The translations under genes were made by a program, and so were the position numbers. This document shows, one piece after another, positions 6,552-10,197 of a DNA stretch of 10,197 nt (positions are counted from its first letter, which is position 1; every line of letters begins with the position of its first letter). The DNA lies in contig JAQVQF010000067.1 in the NCBI GenBank assembly GCA_028701715.1, positions 1 through 10,197 of the forward strand, in the 5' to 3' direction. Source of the DNA: Eubacteriales bacterium. Lineage in GTDB: Bacteria > Bacillota > Clostridia > Oscillospirales > CAG-382. The notes under the pieces are model-generated. The model was not told where the DNA came from, did not search any database, and saw nothing but the letters and a program-made list of their open reading frames with translations.

Positions 6552-7448
6552 TTGGATTTATTAAGCCGAATGAGCTTGGCAATCGCATATGTGGAAGAAA
6601 GCCTGACAGACGAAATCGACCAAGCAAAGCTGGCGCAAATCGCCTGCTGCTCATCCTATAGCTTCTACAGGATGTTTTCGTTCATCACCGATATTTCGCT
6701 CACGGAATATATTCGCAGAAGAAGATTGACTTTGGCGGCTATCGAGCTTCAAAGCAGTAATGTCAGGGTAATAGATCTGGCTTTAAAATACGGTTATGAT
6801 TCGCCCGTTTCTTTTTCACGCGCGTTCCGGGCTCTGCACGGTGTCGCACCGTCGGAAGCGCGCGCCGGAGGGGTGACTTTAAAAGCATATCCGAGGATAT
6901 CTTTCCGAATTTCAATAAAAGGAGAAAAGGAAATGGATTATCGTATCGAAACAAAAGAGGCGTTTCAGATTTTCGGCATCGAGGGAATTTTTCAAGCGGA
7001 TGGAGGCGGGGCATATCCCAATTATCCGCATGAGCTGTGGAATCAAAATAACGCAAACGGCGCATACGAAAGGCTTGCTGCGGATGCCGGTGATTTGCCG
7101 CCGTTTATCGGTCAAAATATGTGCAGGGTTCATGGGGTATGTGATTACAAGCAAACCGAATCGGGTAAATTCGCATATATGCAGTGCGCCTTTAAAAGCA
7201 AGAACAGCCGGGTTGAGGGATATACCGTTGCCGACATTCCGGCGAACACATGGGTTATATTTCCGTCCGGAAGATTTAAATGGGACGAAGTCGGCGATGT
7301 TATAAACAATTTAAACAAACGCTTTTATTCGGAATGGCTGCCGACTGCCGAATATGAGCAGGTTAACGGTATGAGCTTTGAGGTATACGGCGGTGACTGC
7401 GATATGGGTTATGTGGAACTGTGGTTTGCGGTCGAAAAAAAGGGATAA
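6552..7448 (+). CDS. AraC-family regulator with Cass2/GyrI-like effector-binding domain
   Basis: This is a 298-residue transcription factor. Residues 1 to about 105 are an N-terminal AraC DNA-binding domain with two helix-turn-helix units: CSSYSFYRMFSF (33-44), then YGYDSPVSFSRAFRALHGVAP (80-100), the canonical second unit. A linker leads to an effector domain (about 128-298) of the Cass2/GyrI-like type, which in relatives binds cationic or lipophilic drugs. The strand VELWFAV (288-294) holds Glu289 at the place of the conserved ligand-contacting acid. I chose TTG at 6552 because GGGAGG (6539-6544) is 7 bases upstream and MDLLSRM matches the family's usual start; the frame is open further back inside the AlkZ-like gene. 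It probably senses a small molecule and activates itself or neighbouring genes; the target is unknown. Confidence 0.9.
   Translation: MDLLSRMSLAIAYVEESLTDEIDQAKLAQIACCSSYSFYRMFSFITDISLTEYIRRRRLTLAAIELQSSNVRVIDLALKYGYDSPVSFSRAFRALHGVAPSEARAGGVTLKAYPRISFRISIKGEKEMDYRIETKEAFQIFGIEGIFQADGGGAYPNYPHELWNQNNANGAYERLAADAGDLPPFIGQNMCRVHGVCDYKQTESGKFAYMQCAFKSKNSRVEGYTVADIPANTWVIFPSGRFKWDEVGDVINNLNKRFYSEWLPTAEYEQVNGMSFEVYGGDCDMGYVELWFAVEKKG
6921..6935 (+). promoter_or_regulatory. internal Shine-Dalgarno and in-frame ATG at the domain boundary of the AraC gene
   Basis: GGAG (6921-6924), followed by a second purine run AAAAGG, lies 8 bases before the in-frame ATG at 6933, which is Met128 of the regulator. 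That is exactly where the effector-binding domain begins (MDYRIETKEAF). Initiation here would give a stand-alone 171-residue ligand-binding protein. Purine-rich Lys/Glu/Gly codons could produce the same pattern by chance. Confidence 0.35.
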
Positions 7449-7459
7449 TATGTTAAAAC

Positions 7460-7493
7460 AGGCGGTTCCAAATAAAGGAGCCGCCTTTTATTT
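7460..7493. terminator. intrinsic terminator shared by the convergent genes
   Basis: AGGCGGTTCC (7460-7469) pairs with GGAGCCGCCT (7477-7486) over 10 bp with one T-G wobble and a 7-base loop, followed on the plus strand by TTTATTT. On the minus strand the stem is followed by GTTTTAAC, a weaker U-tract. It ends the AraC gene, whose stop is 12 bases before the stem. It may also end the minus-strand tandem-GNAT gene, whose stop is at 7505-7507. Confidence 0.82.
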
Positions 7494-7504
7494 AACAATG
7501 AGTT

Positions 7505-8440
7505 TTAGTCTATCCGACGCACGACGCTGTGGGTATAAGCGGTAAAGTGTTTAAGCCAAAACCCGTATGCCGCCGGGTTTATGCTCTCAAAATCCACACC
7601 GAGGCGGGTATATCCTTGTTTCTTCAGCCTTTGTATCAATATATGTAAAAGGTTTTGACCTATACCTTTGCCTCTGTGTTCCGGCATGCAGTATAAACCT
7701 TTACAATGCAGATAGCCCGGTGTGTTTTTAATAAAGGTTTCGCCGTCCAATTCCGCTCGAATAAATGCCACAGCTTGTCTGCGGTACCATGCGATATGGT
7801 ATATTGATCTATTACATACCGCATTTTTAAGAAACGCGGTTTCGTCGTCCGATTCTCTGTACATAAAGAACGGGCTTTCGGCATATCCTTTGTTCAATAA
7901 TGTATCCAACGGGTAAACTTCGATAAAATCCTCCTCTGTTAACTCATCAAAGGTATAGCCATCGCAGGGCGGAGCTTCGATATTATCCATAAAACGGATC
8001 GCGTCAACACAACGCATACCGAAGCCGTAACGGAAAAATTGCTCCTGCGCTGCTTTATCATGTGCATATAGACAAATTGCATGGCTGGACGCTCCTGCCC
8101 GTACCCATTTTTCACCCGCTGCTTGATACAGGCGAGCGTATATCGCCGCACGATTGTTTCCTGCCGCGCCGTTTGCTCCCATCGGAGAAAATACACCCGT
8201 TACGTCGGTTGAGCCGAAAACGTTTTTAAATGGTGATACGCTGCATAAAAAGCCAAGCATGGTATCGCCGTCAAACGCGGCGAAGCTAAAACCGTTTTCC
8301 GCGTAAGGAGTTAAGTCCGGCATTGTTTCCACAGAAGGGAGCGCGGGGATAAACCCGCGCTCCTCCTCGTAGTTTTGCATTGCTATTTGCACCGCTTTTT
8401 TAATATGAGCAACGGTGAAATCTACAATTTCTAAAATAAT
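7505..8440 (-). CDS. tandem-GNAT acetyltransferase with a non-canonical (ATT) or frameshifted start
   Basis: The protein has about 311 residues and two GNAT modules. Counting from the codon at 8440, residues 1 to about 155 form an N-terminal module without a clear acetyl-CoA loop. Residues about 165-311 form a complete one: GLYCMPEHRGKGIG with RGKGIG at 256-261, and NPAAYGFWLKHF as motif B. In GNAT pairs like this the second module is usually the active one. The start is the difficulty. The homologous-looking N-terminus (IVDFTVAHIKKA) lies upstream of the first in-frame GTG (8392). The only codons between it and an in-frame TGA are ATT, ATT and TTA. AAAGGA (8452-8447) is six bases before the ATT at 8440. 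Alternatively, an ATG at 8447, overlapping the methyltransferase stop as ATGA, is out of frame by one base. The substrate is unknown. Confidence 0.8.
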   Translation of the reverse strand: MILEIVDFTVAHIKKAVQIAMQNYEEERGFIPALPSVETMPDLTPYAENGFSFAAFDGDTMLGFLCSVSPFKNVFGSTDVTGVFSPMGANGAAGNNRAAIYARLYQAAGEKWVRAGASSHAICLYAHDKAAQEQFFRYGFGMRCVDAIRFMDNIEAPPCDGYTFDELTEEDFIEVYPLDTLLNKGYAESPFFMYRESDDETAFLKNAVCNRSIYHIAWYRRQAVAFIRAELDGETFIKNTPGYLHCKGLYCMPEHRGKGIGQNLLHILIQRLKKQGYTRLGVDFESINPAAYGFWLKHFTAYTHSVVRRID

Positions 8441-8443
8441 AAA

Positions 8444-9256
8444 TCATCCTTTCTTTGCCCAAACGGTTGATCTGACAAAATCGGATTCATTATCGTCCAA
8501 TGGTTCATCCGTGTAATTACGATAAGTTTTTTCTAAATTAAATCCCGCATCGGCAAGCCATTCGTAAACCTGTTTCAAAGTCGGAATGTGCTTATAACCC
8601 GCTGTCGATATAATTATTCGCTCATCGTTGTTTGTCAGTAAATCGCTATGACTTGCCCATGTGCATATACGCGTCACGGGATCATACACACTTCCGTAAA
8701 TTTTTATTTTTCCGCCGGTTCCCAATTCATCGATATATTCAGAATTGTCACCCAATCGACCGCTTTCACCCAAGCGGTTAAAAAACTTAACGGCCGATGC
8801 GTCTGAATGCTGATCGTAATCCAAAATCAGATACCCGCCGGGGTGTAGAGCAGCCGCCGCTTTACGGATAAAAGTCTGTTGCGCTTCGGTATAATCCATT
8901 TCCGTTTCGATATTGATAAGGATATTTCCGGCCATAACGACAACATCAAATCCGGTGCCCCAATCCGCGCTTATAGCATCGGCTTGATAGCAAGTGATGT
9001 TGGGAATGTCCTTCATCCTGCCATAACAGCGGAGCAGCATAAACTCATCCGCGTCGAAACCGACAACTTTGTGACCCGCCTGCGCGAGCGGGACGCTGAT
9101 CCGTCCGCCGCCGCAAGCTACTTCAAGGATGTTTTGCGGTGTCCCGTCGGTCTGCTCACATAAGATTTTTAAAATAAACTCAACATCGTTTGTTTGATTT
9201 TCAAACTTCTCATATGAGTAGGCGTACCAATGCTTTGCAATAAATTGTTTATTCAA
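8444..9256 (-). CDS. class I SAM-dependent methyltransferase
   Basis: The 270-residue methyltransferase has motif I ILEVACGGG (43-51), the strand-2 acid in VVGFDAD (64-70), FDVVVMAGNILI (103-114) as motif IV, and LHPGGYLILDYD (137-148) as the post-motif strand. The C-terminal half (TWASHSDLL, YEWLADAGF) is the lid region typical of small-molecule methyltransferases of the Methyltransf_25 type. The acceptor is unknown. The start is a TTG at 9256, with GGAGG (9269-9265) at 8 bases; there is no in-frame ATG nearby. That Shine-Dalgarno is one arm of an alternative hairpin behind an 18-codon leader ORF, suggesting controlled translation. The gene runs directly into the tandem-GNAT gene, which begins within a few bases of its stop, so the two form an operon. 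Confidence 0.9.
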   Translation of the reverse strand: MNKQFIAKHWYAYSYEKFENQTNDVEFILKILCEQTDGTPQNILEVACGGGRISVPLAQAGHKVVGFDADEFMLLRCYGRMKDIPNITCYQADAISADWGTGFDVVVMAGNILINIETEMDYTEAQQTFIRKAAAALHPGGYLILDYDQHSDASAVKFFNRLGESGRLGDNSEYIDELGTGGKIKIYGSVYDPVTRICTWASHSDLLTNNDERIIISTAGYKHIPTLKQVYEWLADAGFNLEKTYRNYTDEPLDDNESDFVRSTVWAKKG

Positions 9257-9264
9257 AATGCTTT

Positions 9265-9307
9265 CCTCCGTTTTTACAGGAGGGTTAAAGTATAGTCACC
9301 CTCCCGT
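9265..9307 (-). promoter_or_regulatory. mutually exclusive hairpins sequestering the methyltransferase Shine-Dalgarno
   Basis: On the minus strand, segment 1 (ACGGGAGGGT, 9307-9298) pairs with segment 2 (ACCCTCCTGT, 9285-9276) over 10 bp with one G-T wobble and a 12-base loop. Segment 2 can instead pair through CCTCC (9283-9279) with segment 3, GGAGG (9269-9265), the methyltransferase Shine-Dalgarno, across a 9-base loop. Segment 1 encodes the last codons of the 18-codon leader ORF, whose stop lies between segments 1 and 2. A ribosome on segment 1 would favour 2:3 and block initiation. One at the stop codon would mask segment 2 and free the site. The pairings are visible; regulation is inferred. 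Confidence 0.5.
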
Positions 9308-9341
9308 TCGTGGTGATGGTTCCGTATACTGTATTTTTCAT
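9285..9341 (-). CDS. 18-codon leader ORF upstream of the methyltransferase
   Basis: ATG at 9341 with AAAGGA (9356-9351) nine bases upstream opens an 18-codon frame, MKNTVYGTITTNGRVTIL, ending in TAA at 9287-9285. Translation initiation signals are as good as those of the full-length genes here. Five of the 18 residues are Thr and two are Ile. The end overlaps the first arm of the hairpin pair over the next Shine-Dalgarno, as in translational attenuators. An alternative reading is that ITTNGRVTI resembles the first strand of AbrB/MazE-type DNA-binding antitoxins (SKGRVTIP), so it could be a truncated remnant of such a gene. Confidence 0.42.
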   Translation of the reverse strand: MKNTVYGTITTNGRVTIL

Positions 9342-9369
9342 GTCACTCAGTCCTTTCAGTTTGATTATT

Positions 9370-9399
9370 ATTATAACGCCGAAGCGGTATAAACTTTAA
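9370..9399 (-). promoter_or_regulatory. promoter of the methyltransferase / tandem-GNAT operon
   Basis: On the minus strand a perfect TATAAT (9375-9370) is preceded at 18 bases by TTAAAG (9399-9394), a poor -35. Transcription would begin near 9363, only a few bases before the Shine-Dalgarno of the leader ORF. It lies in the gap after the kinase-like gene, so the downstream pair can be transcribed separately from it. Confidence 0.5.
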
Positions 9400-9400
9400 T

Positions 9401-9416
9401 GGAAATCCGTATTTCC
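9401..9416. repeat. 16-bp inverted repeat GGAAAT-N4-ATTTCC
   Basis: The two 6-base arms (9401-9406 and 9411-9416) are perfect complements around CCGT. The repeat lies 20 bases past the kinase-like stop and immediately upstream of the -35 of the methyltransferase operon. It could be an activator/repressor half-site pair or a weak terminator for the kinase-like gene. No real U-tract follows on either strand, which favours an operator over a terminator. Confidence 0.35.
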
Positions 9417-9435
9417 CGATACATATTTGCCTTGC

Positions 9436-10197
9436 TTACGATAAACTCATTTTTGCAATATTCCATTCTTCCGCAAAGGCACGGATTGATTGCTGGCGTT
9501 GGTTTCGCGGTTTGCTTACCGCTTTTTTCGCAACCTCGTATAAGTCGCCGCTCAATGTCCATTTTTTGTTTGATTGCTGTTCTTCCGCAAAAAAAACAAA
9601 CGCCGTCGCTCCCATTGTATATACATTGCTTATTTCATCAACCAATCCGGCAATTCGTATTTCTTCCGGCGACATAATGGCAGGATCGCCAATTGCTTGG
9701 CCTGTCCCGTTCATATAACATTGCTTAACATAGAAATCAATGTCGCAAATTTTAAAATCACCGTTGGAAAAATTATAAAGCGTACTCTGGTCGTTAAAAT
9801 CTATTGCAACATATCCTCTTTCGGCTGCATGCACATGAAATTCAACGATACCCTCAAAAACACGTTGCTTTTCTTTGTCGGGGAGTAATTTAAACTTCGC
9901 ACACATTTCGGGTTGAGGATATCCGCAGCTTTCACCGTCGAACCAATCAAAAACTGTTATGAACCCGTTGCCGATTTCCTCCGCGTCGATTATATTAATC
10001 AACAACGGATGCTTTAAATCCTTATATTTCTGAACACTATGCTTAAGTATGGAGATGGTATCTTCCGTATCCGTTCCTTCCGATTTATTTATTGTTTCGG
10101 CACCCGCGAATTTAATAAAATACCTTTTACCCGCTCTCTCTACACCAAAGCACAAATTACCCGATGATTGCTTATCAAATACTCTAAACACCCTGCC
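9436..10197 (-). CDS. Ser/Thr protein kinase-like protein (5' end outside window)
   Basis: 253 residues are visible; the frame is open through the right edge, so the start lies outside. The visible N-terminus GRVFRVFDKQSSGNLCFGVE looks like the end of a kinase Gly-rich loop and second strand. YFIKFAG follows, with Lys29 (counting from the edge) as the candidate ATP-anchoring lysine. GYVAIDFNDQS holds Asp133, the candidate catalytic base, but the usual HRD and the Asn five residues later are absent. CDIDFY (151-156) takes the DFG place, and MSPEE (175-179) resembles the APE motif. The C-terminal helix cluster (NVYTMGATAF, LYEVAKKAV) fits a kinase C-lobe. It belongs to a compact Firmicute kinase-like family whose targets I do not know. 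A GTG at 10191 is in frame but would cut off the Gly-rich loop. The stop is 61 bases before the next promoter. Confidence 0.8.
   Translation of the reverse strand, partial: GRVFRVFDKQSSGNLCFGVERAGKRYFIKFAGAETINKSEGTDTEDTISILKHSVQKYKDLKHPLLINIIDAEEIGNGFITVFDWFDGESCGYPQPEMCAKFKLLPDKEKQRVFEGIVEFHVHAAERGYVAIDFNDQSTLYNFSNGDFKICDIDFYVKQCYMNGTGQAIGDPAIMSPEEIRIAGLVDEISNVYTMGATAFVFFAEEQQSNKKWTLSGDLYEVAKKAVSKPRNQRQQSIRAFAEEWNIAKMSLS

Noticed and set aside
1..10197. Mobile element or CRISPR explanation for the cluster
   Set aside because: No transposase, integrase, terminal inverted repeats, target duplications or regularly spaced repeats were seen on either strand.

Overview
The window looks like chromosome from a low-to-moderate GC Firmicute, most likely an anaerobic member of the Clostridia. 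Evidence for this is the strong AGGAGG-type ribosome sites, frequent GTG/TTG starts, TTGnnn-17-TATAAT promoters, and protein families typical of that group (AadE, YpeA-like and RimJ/RimL acetyltransferases, AraC plus Cass2/GyrI regulators). I see no transposase, integrase, CRISPR array, tRNA or rRNA.

Layout. Bases 1-294 hold the tail of something upstream, a strong intrinsic terminator (130-163), a good promoter (193-221) and a 14-bp AT palindrome in the 5' leader. From 295 to 4664 runs a tight plus-strand operon of four genes: an acetyltransferase-methyltransferase fusion, an AadE-type aminoglycoside 6-adenylyltransferase, an unusual three-domain protein (Fe-S-type flavodoxin + GrpB + Cof-like HAD phosphatase), and a YpeA-like acetyltransferase. 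The junctions are a 7-base gap and then two 4-base start/stop overlaps. A 19-codon mini-ORF follows with a further 4-base overlap. A RimJ/RimL-type acetyltransferase (4769-5353) and an AlkZ/YcaQ-family winged-helix protein (5480-6463) come next. Then, behind its own promoter, comes an AraC regulator with a drug-sensing-type effector domain (6552-7448).

A hairpin at 7460-7493 separates these from a minus-strand block. Read in its own direction, that block has a Ser/Thr-kinase-like gene cut by the right edge (9436-10197). Next are a promoter and a leader carrying an 18-codon ORF with two mutually exclusive hairpins over the next Shine-Dalgarno. Then come a TTG-started class I methyltransferase (8444-9256) and a tandem-GNAT protein (7505-8440) whose start is non-canonical or frameshifted.

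How it fits together (inference). Five GNAT-bearing genes, two methyltransferase domains, an adenylyltransferase, an AlkZ-family protein and a regulator with a GyrI-like domain make this a neighbourhood of small-molecule-modifying and damage-response enzymes. No single pathway is evident. The most distinctive points are the three-domain fusion, the attenuator-like leader before the methyltransferase, the odd start of the tandem-GNAT gene, the internal ribosome site in the AraC gene, and the altered active-site motif in the AlkZ-like protein.
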